NCBI RefSeq assembly: GCF_024586455.1
Contig: NC_065919.1
Coordinates: forward strand, 23,660,839 to 23,724,838
Origin: Bactrocera neohumeralis
Taxonomy: Eukaryota; Arthropoda; Insecta; Diptera; Tephritidae
Direction: 5' to 3'
DNA length: 64,000 nucleotides
The notes beneath the pieces are model-generated. The model did not search any database, was not told the origin of the DNA, and worked only from the letters and a program-made list of their open reading frames with translations. Positions within the stretch are counted from its first letter, which is position 1, and each line of letters opens with the position of its first letter. Positions 47,746-59,945 of the stretch are shown here, piece by piece. Made by a program: the position numbers and the translations under genes.

Positions 47746-49680
47746 GAAAGCTGCTTCAAAGATTTTCGAAAATTATGTTAATAGCCAAAGAGATCTCCAA
47801 ACAGTAACACCTAACAAATAATATAGAACCGACAAAACAAATGCTGACAAATAAATAAAATATATGAAAGTTGGCCAGCACTCGCTCAACCTCCTTCCAA
47901 GTTAAGAATATCCTAAATCTATTTTCTACATACGCAATTTTGAGGATTTGCTAATGTTTCTGGTTCTTTTAGACCATAGAAATCATATAAGGGAGATCTG
48001 TTCATGTTCAAATAAGTAACTTTATTTTTGCAATTTGAAATCTTGAAACTAACAGCAGCTTTTTTTCATATAATTTTCTTTTACAAAAGTTATAGTCTTA
48101 AATTTATATCTCAGAAGGCCAGATGGCTCATATGGAAGGTAGAAACTTACAACCATCTCATTTCACCTTCCACCTTCTTTATCACTTTAGTGCCATTCTT
48201 TCCACAATTAAAAGTTATACTAAGGAAATGTCGATATAAGAGTTCAATAGACCTTTTATTCTTCTTCATTTCTACATTACTAAAGAAACGCTTGCCGCGA
48301 AAACTTTTCCAGTCGCTTACACTACTTCTCGTGGCTTGTGCCATTCCGCATGAAACCTGCAATTAAACTCTTACCCATTTTAAACGCCTCAATTTTTCTC
48401 GCTTCCAACTCAGCTTATGTTTCTTCGTCTCTGTTTTAGTTAGGTACAAAGTGAGGTGCTTTACCTCTGAATTCACACAATTTTCTTTAATATTTTATTT
48501 AAATGTACGTATATACATATGTGTGTGTAATGTAGCACACAGGTCAAAGCCATAAGGCGTAAAATTCATTTCAATTTGAATTTACCAAATTTTATGTTAC
48601 CATTTTGTTACTCTTCTAGCTACATTTATATGTGAATATGTATGTATATATAATGACCGTTACTTAAATTATAGCCCAGTGGGGTTATTTACTTTGGATT
48701 TTTATGAAGCACATTTTGTGGAACTGAGCCCATGGAAGTGAAAAAATCTAAAAATACTCAAAAAGTATCTGCAATATAAGGTGTCTAACCTGTGAGCTTT
48801 TGAAAATTTCATTAATATTTATATAAATATTTTAGATTCGGATGTTGCTAAGAAATTGCATATAATGACTGCACTTTACATTGAATTCGCAAATATACAT
48901 ACATATGTAGAAATGTAGTAGGTGTTCAACAAAAATCTTTCATTGGTGTAACCCATAATCTTCTTTTCTCGTATGAAACTAAACCCAAGACGATTTCAGT
49001 TTGTTCGGTAACTTTAACTGTAGTTTTAGACATAACCGCAAAGTGTGATTATATGAGACAGGTGATTCTTCGGTTATTGTTCTAAATAGATTGTGAACAA
49101 GATCTCACAGGTAGTTGGTTCTTTAGGAAACAGTTGAGTAAATTGATAGGTGGACACCATGAATACGAAATTAGAAAAAGCTAAGAACGTTTAAATGATG
49201 TAATAATAATACTGCATAGACTTTAAAAGGCGACGTAAGTCTGTCTGCATTTCATCAGATTGGAGAGTAGCGAATCGAATAAACGACTATCATAATTAAA
49301 TGGACAAGAGCAATCTTTACTGAGAAATCACCATATTATTGTTGAATTCTACACATATGTATGTATATTACATCGTAAAACATTTAATACAATTTGGTAG
49401 ATGATATCTAAGTATATATCTAAACACAGTTACACAGAAACCTCGATATAACGAACATTAATAAACCCTAAATATAAATATCAATCATTTGAAATTGTGC
49501 TTAAATACTCGATAAAAAATTATATTTTTCGAGATTTTTGTCGTATATAAATACTCTATAGATATAAATGGAAATGTGAAATATGAACTCCTTCAAAATA
49601 TATTCATGGTTACTATATTATTATCAAAAAATAACCAAAACCGAAATGTTATTATAATCTCCTACAGTGTATTTTACGAT
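47746..49680. other. Intronic sequence without a recognised gene
   Basis: No exon or repeat family recognised. Short TATG/TACA microsatellites near 48,510 and 48,895. Confidence 0.5.
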
Positions 49681-49684
49681 CTTA

Positions 49685-50510
49685 GGTTAGGTTACCATAT
49701 GGAGTTCAGTTGCTAGGTCCAAGAGGAGCAGTCATTCTTTAGAAAGCCTGCGCTTGACGCGACTTTTAACAGACTCTGCAGCCTCACTATCGATGCCTCC
49801 TCTAGTGTATCATACCATGGGGACCCCAGATGCTGGCAGCGTAGTCTTGCCAATGCGGTTCAATAGCACAAGAGATACTGGATTGTTTCCCTGTTGCCCT
49901 GTTCTAGACATTTTCTGTAGTCTTCTCCATCTGTCAGCCCCATTCTGCGGGCATGGGTCGCCACGACACAGTGACCAGTTAGTATTTCAATCATGTTACT
50001 ACAGTCTCTTCTTTCGAGTGCCAATAGGAATTTGCTCTCCGGTACCCTCTGCCGATGTCGTCGTATAGACAATGCATTGGTTTCCCAATGTTGATCACGT
50101 TTTCGGATGTTAGCCGTACACCATTCTTAGCAACCGCGTCCACTATTTCATTGCCATCGAAGTGAAGTTACTTAATTCTGGCAATACTTTCCAGTGCTGC
50201 CCTGCTTCCCAAGACACTTCTGACCGATATGCGATGTGAGATTACTGCTGTCTACGTAGATGTTAACTCTAGAATTGCCTGCAGGTGCATTAGAAGCCAG
50301 CTCCCGCGGCTTTCGCAATAGTAAAGACCTCAGCTTAAAATATACCGCAGAGGTCCGGCAACTTAAAGGTTGCCTTATACCTAACTCCCGCACCAACTCT
50401 ATCGTCCATTTTCGAACCATCCGTATAGAGAGTACTGCGTGTAGCAAATATACATCCACAAAAACAATTTTCACAAAGATTTTTCTAAGTTGGGTCAAAA
50501 AATCTTGTGA
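49685..50510 (-). pseudogene. Non-LTR retrotransposon RNase H and C-terminal fragment
   Basis: Minus-strand frames: RQPLSCRTSAVYFKLRSLLL and SNAPAGNSRVNIYVDSS (RNase H, with the VDS motif) at about 50,400-50,250, then KFLLALERRDCSNMIEILTG and HCVVATHARRMGL at 50,040-49,930, which match the L.RRD...I.ILTGHC....H..RMGL tail of non-LTR elements. Frameshifts separate the two parts. The minus-strand end reads AACCTAACCTAA near 49,685, a plausible 3' terminus. Orientation is opposite to Jupiter. Confidence 0.8.
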
Positions 50511-50745
50511 TTGATCAAGGCTACCATATGACGTTGTACGACATTACAAATCCCTGGTTGTTAAGCAAACTGTAAAGAGAGACTATAAAAGAGTAGTAAA
50601 ATTGTAAATATATAAAAAATAAAATAAAACGCTAAAACTTTCGGGAACAGTACAAAAATAATTATATTCCCAACTTAAACCACTCAATAACAAAACACGT
50701 GCTTGGCACTCAATTTATTTATTTCGCATTTCGTCAAAACCGCTT

Positions 50746-51392
50746 ATAGCCCTGACAAACGAGCAAAATTAATACGCATTAAGCAATGCTAATACACATT
50801 GAAATTTTATGGTGACAGACGGCAGACTTGTGCATTTAGACAGCTGATTGTGAAATTTGTTTATTTATTAAAAAAAAAGTGAAATAAAAATGAATAAGAG
50901 AAATTATTAATAGAAATTTTGGTATTTTTGGAAAATTAATATATAAATTTAACGAAAAAATACGTTTATTATTAAAGATAATAGAGTGAAATTAAAAGCA
51001 ATAATTGATTGTAATGCGGAAAAAGTGTGGGAAAAAGTTAAGAATATTGAAAAAATGGATAGCAAACTGTGCGTTGTTTATTTTCTGCCATCTAAAAATA
51101 TTAAAATTTGTTTTTGTTAATATACTTACACATAATTTAATTAGCAATATAAAACTGCTTACCTCTGATGCTGTAAACGCAAAGGAGGCGACAGACTTCA
51201 AGCGACATCCGTCAAAAAATAGCAAAAAATCGGCCATTTTTGAGCAGTGTTGCCTACTCAAATTTAGTAAATTCAGCTAAATGCACTAAATTCTTGTGCA
51301 TTACAAATTTGCATTAACATGGGTCAAATGCGCAAGTAAATGTAAATTAAGCCTGCCAATGCAAATTAGCGCTGTCGTCTGTCAGGGCTATT
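50746..51392. mobile_element. Inverted-repeat element with TAGCCCTGACA ends
   Basis: Left ATAGCCCTGACAAACGA (50,746) and right, read inward from 51,392, ATAGCCCTGACAGACGAC are near-identical inverted ends, with weaker similarity further in (AATTAATACGCATT versus AATTTGCATT). The 647-bp interior is AT rich with overlapping frames on both strands and no recognised transposase. Non-autonomous DNA element; superfamily not assigned. Confidence 0.6.
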
Positions 51393-54300
51393 AGTAGCCA
51401 ATTTTTTAATCGGTAGTGTTTTTTTTTCAATCGTAGCGATGTACATACACATATGTATCAATAGCAGCCTCGTAAAACTAAATCCAAACCCTTAACTAAG
51501 CTGTTATATCAAGGTTTCACTGTATAAAAAATAGGCTCCTAAATTATTTACATAATAATATAAATCATTTTTGCTGCTGGATCAAATTTATGTGTTCAAA
51601 ATATGAAAATCTTGTCATTGATAAATCAAACACCATGAAAAGTAGATTTGATTAAAGCCGGGTTAACAAGTTTATTAAATCATAAATATCTTAACAGTAA
51701 TTTGTCCATGCCACATCCAGTAATGAGTTGCTATAAATTGTAGAAATTAATCCGGTAACCTACCTAAAGGCGTGTATATAAAAATATATATTTATTTGCC
51801 AGAAATGCACCGATGCGAGGCAAACTATTTAGCTTTTTGATTTATTCATTAGTAAAAGCGCTAAATTTCCATTCTAAACGAAGATAAAACATAACTTATG
51901 TGCTAACTGTATCAGGTGCGCTATAGGCTATGGATGTGATCCAAGCAACTACAGACAGACTTACATGCATATTTTCACAACGATGCCTCTCCAAGGGTGG
52001 CGTTAAGAAAGCAAGCGCTGCGCCACAAATAAACCGCGCTAAAGCTATGAACGCGCTTGTCTGTGCTCTGACCGAAACGATGCGCCTGCGCACATGTGCA
52101 CCGCCAATGGGGTCGTTTGCATTGCCCGCTGTGCGTGCATGCACCGACAGCGCGCGCAGTGCAGCTTATTATTGCTTTATTTTATGTGTGCACAATCTAG
52201 CAAATCAAAAGCTGCAGAAAAAAATATTAAAATTAAAAAGCAAATAAATTGGGCGCGAATATGAAATTGCTGGTGCAAACAAGCAAGCAAAATTGGCATA
52301 GAAAATTCAGGCAAGCAAAAAAGTGTTACGAATGCCAACCAAACAGTTATTTTGCACTTGCGTGTTTATGTATGTTTCTATGTATAAAATACAGACCCAG
52401 TAGGGTAAAAATCAGTTTATGATTTGCAAAAAAAAAATTTAAAAAAATATTTTTTTGGGATTGATTTAAGCGTTACATTAGCTTATATTTAGCGAATTCT
52501 TTACCATAGTTAAGTAAGAGGTTTCAGGTGATCTAAATCTAGGGTACATTATTTTTTCCTTTCAGTTGCGCCATCTCACACCCTTGAAAAATGTGACGCC
52601 TGCACCGTCTCAGGTGATTTTTTCATCAGCCAATTCGCATAGTAGAGACCTGCTCCATGTCATTTTTAGTTGGCCGCTCATGGCCTTCGTTTTTACGATG
52701 TTTTTCTCTAGTGCGACAATAACAGCCAGCTCCATTATTTTATTGACATTTTTTGTATATCGGCAAGTTTGTGCAATAGTATGCAAATGTCATCTGCAAA
52801 GTCCATAGTGATTCTCAGTAGTTCAGAACATTCCTGCAGGGACCTTTGTAAGGTGTAGACGAACTTCATACATATGTATATTTGTTGCACAGCTTGTCGC
52901 TGCACATGCGCGCCGTTAAAGTTCAAAGTCGTTGGAGCATCATTTGTTGCAGTGAAATAAGGATAAACACATACATACATACATATAACCATTCAATAGA
53001 TAAAAAAAGCAACAGGAAAACATAATGAAGTGTGGCGCTGCCTGTGCGCCGACCACTGCGCCTGACATTTGGTAGCAAATTTGCAACAGAATTTCGGTGC
53101 GCAAATTCCAAACAAACATAAAACAAGTCATTCGGTAGCGCGATGGCTGCAACAAGCCAGCTGATGAAGCGCACAAAATGTTGGCAGCTGCTTGAAAATA
53201 ATTTTCTTTGGAATGCATGCCACAGTCATGTGCAACATAGCTACTTGGGTGCCCATAAAGCGCTGCGCAAGGGTCAGCACCGTGTCTGTCTCCTTTGTTG
53301 CTCATAATAAACTCGTGTTTATTCATATTTTTCGCGTTTGCATTTTACTCTTTTACACATTTGTTGTTTTTTGTAGCGCACAAAAATATTTCATGCCACA
53401 CAAAGGTGTCATACGTGCCAACAACGCATTGCCAAAAGCGCACCTCAAAGCGAGTGTGAAATATCGTTGATTATACTCGTAACTGTCTTAGGTGTATGCA
53501 TGCGACTTCTGCACATTTTCGATTGCCAAAAGCAATGAGCCAAAGACAAACCTATCATAAAGTATTCAAATGTGTATGCAGTATATGAAAGCTTCTTTGA
53601 GTTGCCATACGTCAGCTAGGGTGCGGCTCTTAGAAGCCTCAACGAATTGATTTTTTCTTTTCGTCTTTTTCACTTTCGTCGCAGCTTTCTTTAGATTGCC
53701 TTTCTTTCGCCCAGACATATCGTTTATCATCGTTTTTACAATAACTCGCGGAATTACCTGCCTGTCTGGGTCTGACACCTCGCGCATTATTTATGAATAC
53801 AAATCGAGAAAAGTGTTATGCTAGTCAGGCATTTCGGCTAGACGATGCAGTAATTGCAAGATAATTTCGTAAAAATAAAAAAGGGAAGTAATATTAAAAT
53901 TTAAAATTGTATAGATAAATATGTAGGAATGGAGAGATACTTATTTAGACACATCTTGAGTTGTCAGCCCTATAAGGAAGTCTACGGTTGATAATAATAT
54001 TATTTCTTGTTACGTGAAGAGGGCATTCAGGCATCGCCTTTATTAAGAAACTCGATAATAGTTTTATATCCTATCTTCTCCGTGTGATTTAACTACTATA
54101 TTTTATTTGAAACCGAAGCTTGAAAGAAATCGAACACCGAATTTTTTCTCATTCTCTCACATTTGAGAAAATTTTACAGGCCCAGACTGGATCTTATGCA
54201 AAAACAAGTATTTAAAACACTTTAACTTGACATATATAATACAACTAATTATGTAAGTTATAGAAATTACAGTTGCACACGGAAAATTTCTTAATATCCT

Positions 54301-55040
54301 CTGGCCCAATTTTCCTGCAGGGGATCTTTGGATCAAAATAAGCATATAGTATATGTATGTATGTACTTTTTAATTGAAAGCACTTACATTTATGCCAAGT
54401 AATTAATAAAAAATGCTAATAAAAATGCAGAAAAGAGGACAGCAATTGTGAATGCAGAAACGTCCAAAAGTCATAAACCCCGATTGCCACGCCAAGTTGC
54501 ACGTTAGGCCAAATTGGGTTCGCTATGATGTATTAAAAAATATTTTCGTGCGAAAACTGCTATGTGTCTTTACATTTATTTCACAGCCGACGAAATAAAC
54601 AATTATGTGTTTTCTTATGCTAATATTTAACTTCCGTCATTTCTCCCCTTTTTTGGTGAAATAAATGAAAGTCTCTTGTATGTATAATTATTTATACATA
54701 AGATAAGGTTTATTAAAATTGGATAATGATAGTGAGTATCCCCGATATTAGTGCCACAAAATTAACAACCCTAACCTGTATTATGTATGTGCCACCAATT
54801 AAACCAACAAACTAAGCAAATACCTTTTAAAAAGTCATTAAACTTTATGTTAAGCACTTTTTAATTAGTTAGAAGTTTAATTATGTAAGAAGGTAAATTA
54901 ACCTCACTTTTCTCAAACCATTCTCCACAACTTTAATTTGGTTTACAAAAATCGTTCTTAAGAATATTGTGAGTTAGTGATCTTGCATGAACAACGGTAA
55001 TATTTTTCCCATTTTGGGCGTTAATTAACAAATTTTATGC
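51393..55040. other. Intronic sequence without a recognised gene
   Basis: No exon confidently recognised. A good acceptor-like tract, TATTTTTTCCTTTCAG, ends at 52,565. The minus-strand frame at 53,566-53,787 has a basic stretch (GRKKGNLKKAATKVKKTKRK) but no known family. Otherwise AT rich with CATA microsatellites. Confidence 0.45.
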
Positions 55041-55049
55041 TATAGTTTT

Positions 55050-55745
55050 GTTATAGTTGGCAACTCTATTGAAAAATTTTACATGTAATTTGATGTCTAC
55101 ATATTTTGTAGTAGATATTTTCAATGGTTCCGATAATTGGCAATTCTATTCAAAAATATTATATTATATATAGTAATTTGATACTTTTCAAAAAGCAGTA
55201 TGAAACACTTATTTTTTATACACATTTTGTAGTTTTTTTTTTTAATTTTGTCACATATAGTAGTTGGCAACCCTATTGAAAAATTTTACATAATAACTTT
55301 CGAAAATCTTTTTGAAACGCTTGGTTTTGCTATGTATTTTGCGGGAGATATTTTTATTGGCTCCGATAGTTGGCAATTCCGTTCAAAAATATTATATTAT
55401 GTATAGTAATTTGATACTTTTCAAAAAGCATTTTGAAAAACTTAACTTAAAACAGTCATTTTTTCAATTGTTCCAATAGTTGGTAACTCTGTGATTTTTG
55501 TGACATTTGTATTATTTAAAATTTTTTTTCGATCGTTGGCAACTTTATTCAAAATATTCAACTTTTCAAAAAGCATTTTGAAACGCCTAGTTTTTGCTGC
55601 ACATTTTTTAATATTGGTATTATTTTTATTATTTTTTCGATAGTTGGCAACTATGTTCAAATATTAAGCATACTTTTCAAAAAACAACGTTTATGTTTGT
55701 TACATATTTTGACTATTTTAAATTCGATAATTGGCAACTCTACTA
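55050..55745. repeat. Decayed minisatellite with GTTGGCAACTCTATTC units
   Basis: Eight copies of a GATAGTTGGCAACT-type motif occur at about 55,053, 55,132, 55,260, 55,364, 55,475, 55,531, 55,640 and 55,726, with spacing from 56 to 127 bp. Between them recur AAAAATATTATATTAT, TTGATACTTTTCAAAAAGCA, TTTTGAAACGC and ACATTTTGTAG. The pattern is an old tandem array of roughly 105-bp units with deletions. Confidence 0.7.
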
Positions 55746-57804
55746 CGTCCTCGAATGCTATAACAGTTAATAATCCATTTACATATTTATAAAATTATTT
55801 AAAAATGTTTATTATTTTCTTTCGCATAAATTGTTATGTTCGAATTATCTATAACTTGCAGCTTGCATAATCAAATTATTCAGCAACAGACAACATTGCA
55901 ACAACAGTCTCAAGCGGAAGCAAAGCACAGTGTTGCACAGTTTGCAAAGAAAAATTAAATAGTGTCGGTATATAGTACATATATATGTATGTACGTATGT
56001 ATGTGTGTGTGTGTATGTGTGTCAGTAATTATGCTGGTTTTCTAGTTCAGATTCTTTGAATGCACAGTTGCATGTGCATAACAACAACAATTTTACCTGT
56101 ACGCGCTACTGGATTCGCATCGCTGCCTTAAATCTCATAAAACCATGAAATTAACTACAGTTTCCGTTCAAACAACACCAACAACAGCGACGACGGCGAC
56201 GACGATGGCAACAAAACTCACAGCAGCAGTCCAATTGCAACAACATCACTGCGCTGGTCATCGTCATTACCGCAAATGTTGTGGCGGTGTTAATGATGAT
56301 GTGCCGTTCTGTTGCAGGCTGGTGCTGTTGATGTTGCCTCTGCTGTTGCTTGCTGCTGTTATTTGTTGCAATCGCAGCTGATGATGATATTGCTCACACG
56401 CTTTACTTTGGCTAATGCGAATTGGTGCCACCGCAGGGTGGAGCCACAAGTATGAAGTCGAGCGTTTTTTAGGAGCAGAAACGCAACAGCGAAGTGCCAA
56501 AATGCACCTGCTGTTGCATCAACTATTTAACTGCATTTCTACGCTTCGCTGATTGTCTAATTCTTGAGCATAAAGTTGCTGGCCGACCACTGTTCCTTTG
56601 ATTGCCAACTAAGTTTGATCTATTTTTTTTTTATTATTTTCACTGCCTTCATTTGCTGTTGTTATTGTATTATTTCACTTGTAAGCTTGTTGTACTATAA
56701 GTGGCACTATTTCGCAGCGCTATCAGTTTACCATCTTATTGTTGCAGTTTGTAATAGCTATTTCATAGTAATTGCGCAGTTGTTGCCTTTTCTCGTTATT
56801 CTTTCGGCGTTGCTGTTGTTGTTCTGGTATTTTCTGCGCTGCAATTAAATGCAACAAGCACATTAGGCCACTTGCAATGGTCACTGACTCGCATAAAGCT
56901 TGCCATACTTACGGTCGAGCTAATTACTCATTAACCGAAGAGCATGCTTCGTCGATCTTAAAATTTATGCAGGCGCACACAGAAGCAAATACATACCTAC
57001 ATACATATATAAAGATTTCTTCAAGATCGGTCACAGGTGCATTGAGATGTACTACGAAAATTTAAAGCCATGAAATTGCATTGCACTACTTGCAAGTTTA
57101 AATTGTACTTCTTTTTGTATAATTTTATTATAATTATTATTAAAATAAAGAAATGCTTAACCGGCATGAAATATTTAACACAGAATTAAATTGACCATTG
57201 TGGCTGAAAAATTCGTATCATTTGTAGGGGATAAAAGCCACTAGAATCGAATACTTCGAATTGGTTACGTATCCAACCAAAGCATTCTCTGTATGTAAGT
57301 ATACCTCAGCGACTTTTTTCTGTCCTCAGGCCTTATAAAAAATAGTCACAGCAAGAAATTTCCGAAATTATTGCAAAAATTTCTAAAAATTTAATGCGCA
57401 AATAAAAAGTCTCCAAAACCCAAAATTTTCTCCAAATAAAAAATTCAGACAAAATATACTACAAATGATTACACAAAAAAAAGAATACACACCAAAAGCG
57501 AAGTGTGAATATAGCTTTCGATTTTGGATTTCTTTCTAAACAATATTCATTTCCTAAAAACCATGAGAATTCAGATTTTTGACATTTTAATTTTTAACGA
57601 CTTGATGTCTACCAACTTTTCTTTTACCATGACATACTCTTAGACTAGTTATCGGAGACTAGAAACAATATAGTGGACACATTACTTACTATAATATTAA
57701 AAATTTTTATTAATTCAAAACTTTAAATTAAGTCAAAAAAGTTACATTATGCATTAATAACAATTGTAATTCCTAAATTAAATTTAAATTCTTTTTCTTT
57801 TCAG
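55746..57804. other. Intronic sequence just upstream of the Jupiter core exon
   Basis: No exon recognised before the acceptor at 57,804. CAA/CAG and GTT/GCT trinucleotide runs (56,160-56,380; 56,620-56,830) create 78- and 94-codon frames whose products are low complexity or Leu-rich; GT repeat near 55,998-56,016. Confidence 0.5.
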
Positions 57805-57938
57805 GGTCTTAAGGCCTCCAGGCGGTGGCACTAGCGACATATTCGGCGGTGACCTTCCACAAACTCCACGCAACGTGAAAAATCACATGCAATCGAATAT
57901 TTTCTCATGTGACAAAAATGGCGCTATCAAAAATAACG
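57805..57938 (+). CDS. Jupiter: Jupiter, internal coding exon with the VLRPPGGG core
   Basis: Coding exon of the microtubule-associated protein Jupiter, which in Drosophila binds microtubules along their length. The acceptor is a TTTTTCTTTTCAG tract ending at 57,804 and the donor is GTATGT at 57,939. The first base (G) completes a codon begun upstream and the last base (G) opens the next, so the flanking introns are phase 2 and phase 1. The 44 complete codons read VLRPPGGGTSDIFGG, then DLPQTPRNVKNHMQSNIF, then SCDKNGAIKNN. The VLRPPGGG, DIFG, PQTPRNVKN and SNIF blocks are the conserved N-terminal core of the Drosophila protein, with substitutions expected for another fly family. There is no in-frame ATG, so the start codon lies in an upstream exon, probably outside the window. 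Family match is from recalled knowledge of Drosophila Jupiter; the splice sites and frame are read directly. Confidence 0.93.
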
Positions 57939-59912
57939 GTATGTTGAAATTACAACACAATAAATAACGACACATTATTTTAGATGTATATTTTACGTAA
58001 GTCTTTTAATATTAAATTATATTTATCAACTTAGACTATTTGTTATTGGTCTATTAGTTATAAGTATATAAATAAAATATAAAAAAAAATATTACATATT
58101 ACATATTAGAAAGAAATTAACGCTTCGTTTACATTGCGGCATAAACTCGAGTCGAGTTAGTAATTTTCGTGTTCAGAATTAAACATGCATTTCCTTAACC
58201 TTAAACATTTTATCTTTCGTTCGCTTTAAAAAGGACTTGTTGAATAGAAAATTTTCAGTTGTTTGAACAATTAGCCAAGAATTGAATTTTAGCCGTCCTG
58301 TTGACCGTTTTTGCTAGTTCTATGTATTTATGAAAGTCGTCTATATATGATGATTTTAGAACGACGTTCATAAACACTAATCCTTAAGGAGAGAGGTAAG
58401 GTTTTAAAGCCAAAAAAAATGATATATTTGTGTTTGTTTGCGGCGACATAAGTAATATAATTTTATTAAATTTAATGACATATTATTGTACAACTTTTGA
58501 AGTATACTAGAAAAAAATGAAATGATTCAATGAAAAATATTAATAAATAAGCCTGTGACGGTGAATCTCCAGAGGCGCCTTGAAAAAAAGTGGTTTAGCG
58601 GTGAATATTATAACTCGTTACCGAATCATCTGAAACAAAAAAATTTATATGGGTTTTAAAGGTGATGTATTTCTCGAGGTAATCAGAAAGAGTTTTTTTT
58701 AATATTTTTTGCAGCACTTGGTAGTAAAAAGTGTGATTTTAGCTAAAAAAAAACTCCATCTGATTACCTGTTGATTTATGTGAAGAAGTAATGTTCAAAT
58801 TTTCAAAAGGATCGGTTCAGTAGATTTTGAGTTCTAATGCTCACGAACTTCAAAAATAACGTTTTCGGGAAAATCGATTTGAAATTTCAAAAGTTTGAAA
58901 GTCAGGTATCACGGCCGGTCGTTTAAAACGCTGTAACTCCATTAGTTTGAAAATTTGTACACAATATTCTCGGCATATTGGTCGTTTAGAAAAAAAATTA
59001 AAAAAAAAAAATGCAAAACAAAAATTTAAAACCTTGACCTGCCCTCCCCCCCTTAACTTGAGTTTGTGGCGCAGCATGAGTGTGCTAAAAACCTCAAACA
59101 GATAATTAAAAAAATTGAAAGAGGAAATTAATATTTGTAAGTACTATGTATTATATTTTGCAAATAAAATAATTTTAAATTACTTTTTTTTGTTAGGTAA
59201 ATATTTTTGAAATATTTTTTATTAATATAAATTAGCGACAAATGTTTAAATTAGCATTTAATAATGTACAAATGCAAAGATATTTTCCAGAAATAGCATA
59301 AATAAAGTTTATGAATATATATACATATGTATAAATAAGACCGCACACATACATATATATTTAGCATTTCTCAAACAAGCTACATATAGATTAACATAAA
59401 TATTTTAAGTTATTTTTAGCAGTTATAAACTGTTATTATTGGTAATGTTATATATTTTATTATGTATTACTCTTAGGCTACATAGATACATATAACTTTC
59501 TTTTCCTCTGCTTTGATGCTTTCCTATTCACATTTAAGAAAATATACCTTCTAGTTTTCCCTCAAGAGATAGTAAAATAAACTTAAAAAATTATGCTACC
59601 TACATACATACATCAATAGTGTACAGATTTTGTATTTTTATATAATATGAATTTCATTTATAGCTTTTAATTTGTTACTATATTCAATACGTCAATATTA
59701 TTGTGGTATGTTTCCGCGCTGTGTAAATATGCAATTTGCAATGCTAAAGTATTTTTAATTTTTTAATAATTAATACTTTAAATTTTTAAGTGTTGTTCAT
59801 ATTTTGTCAGTAAATTTCATAGAAAGCTCAAAACGTTAAAACAATTAATTAAATGTGAAACATTTTATTTTTTCTTGTTTTTTCTTTATTTCTTTTCTTC
59901 ATGCCTTTGCAG
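57939..59912 (+). other. Jupiter: Jupiter intron between core exon and short exon
   Basis: Phase-1 intron, GTATGT to TTTGCAG, 1,974 nt. It contains a TTAA-flanked inverted-repeat element (58,388-59,052) and otherwise AT-rich sequence with short TACATA microsatellites. The frame in the intron hits a stop within the first few codons (GTA TGT TGA), so retention would truncate the protein. Confidence 0.88.
58388..59052. mobile_element. TTAA-flanked element in a Jupiter intron
   Basis: TTAA at 58,384-58,387 and 59,053-59,056. Left end GGAGAGAGGTAAGGTTTTAA and the right end read inward, GGGGGGGAGGGCAGGTCAAG followed by GTTTTAAA, are imperfect inverted repeats. Inside, AAAAGGATCGGTTCAGTAGA and ACGTTTTCGGGAAAATCGAT parallel the internal motifs of the element at 32,284. 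No coding capacity. Confidence 0.6.
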
Positions 59913-59945
59913 TACGACAAGGAGCTCACAGATTCTATTTCATTG
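59913..59945 (+). CDS. Jupiter: Jupiter, 33-nt short coding exon
   Basis: A short exon between TTTGCAG and the donor GTACCT. It joins in phase to the previous exon: the carried-over G plus TA gives Val, followed by RQGAHRFYFI, and the final G opens a Gly codon finished in the next exon. The peptide VRQGAHRFYFIG is a recognisable block of Drosophila Jupiter. Both flanking introns are phase 1, so the exon can be included or skipped without shifting the frame. The acceptor has a very long pyrimidine tract (about 59,866-59,912) while the donor is weak, a combination often seen at regulated exons. It is too short for ORF-length gene finders and easily missed. Confidence is high because frame, phase and peptide all agree with both neighbours. 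Confidence 0.9.

Larger units (their letters stand above)
1..57804 (+). other. Jupiter: Giant 5' intron of Jupiter (upstream end outside window)
   Basis: No host exon is recognisable before 57,805 on the + strand, and exon 57,805 needs an upstream exon that supplies the start codon and two bases of a split codon. The whole interval is therefore best read as first-intron sequence, though part of it could lie upstream of an unrecognised alternative first exon. It is AT-rich, full of transposon remnants in both orientations, and carries two recursive-splice-like sites that only make sense on the + strand. What is seen: lack of coding signal and presence of the acceptor. What is inferred: that the first exon lies outside the window. 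Confidence 0.7.

Noticed and set aside
51005..51280. Two 90-codon frames on opposite strands inside the 50,746-51,392 element as a transposase
   Set aside because: No catalytic motif or similarity to a known transposase; they mirror each other in AT-rich sequence.
56145..56381. 78-codon plus-strand frame starting MKLTTVSVQTTPTT with a Leu-rich end, as a small membrane protein or Jupiter first exon
   Set aside because: It follows ACA/CAG and GCT/GTT trinucleotide runs, lacks a recognisable donor giving the required phase 2 join, and matches no known Jupiter N-terminus.
59180..59205. TTTTTTTTGTTAG|GTAAAT as another ratchet point
   Set aside because: The donor GTAAAT is weak, and it lies only 700 nt before a real acceptor, so there is little reason for a ratchet there.
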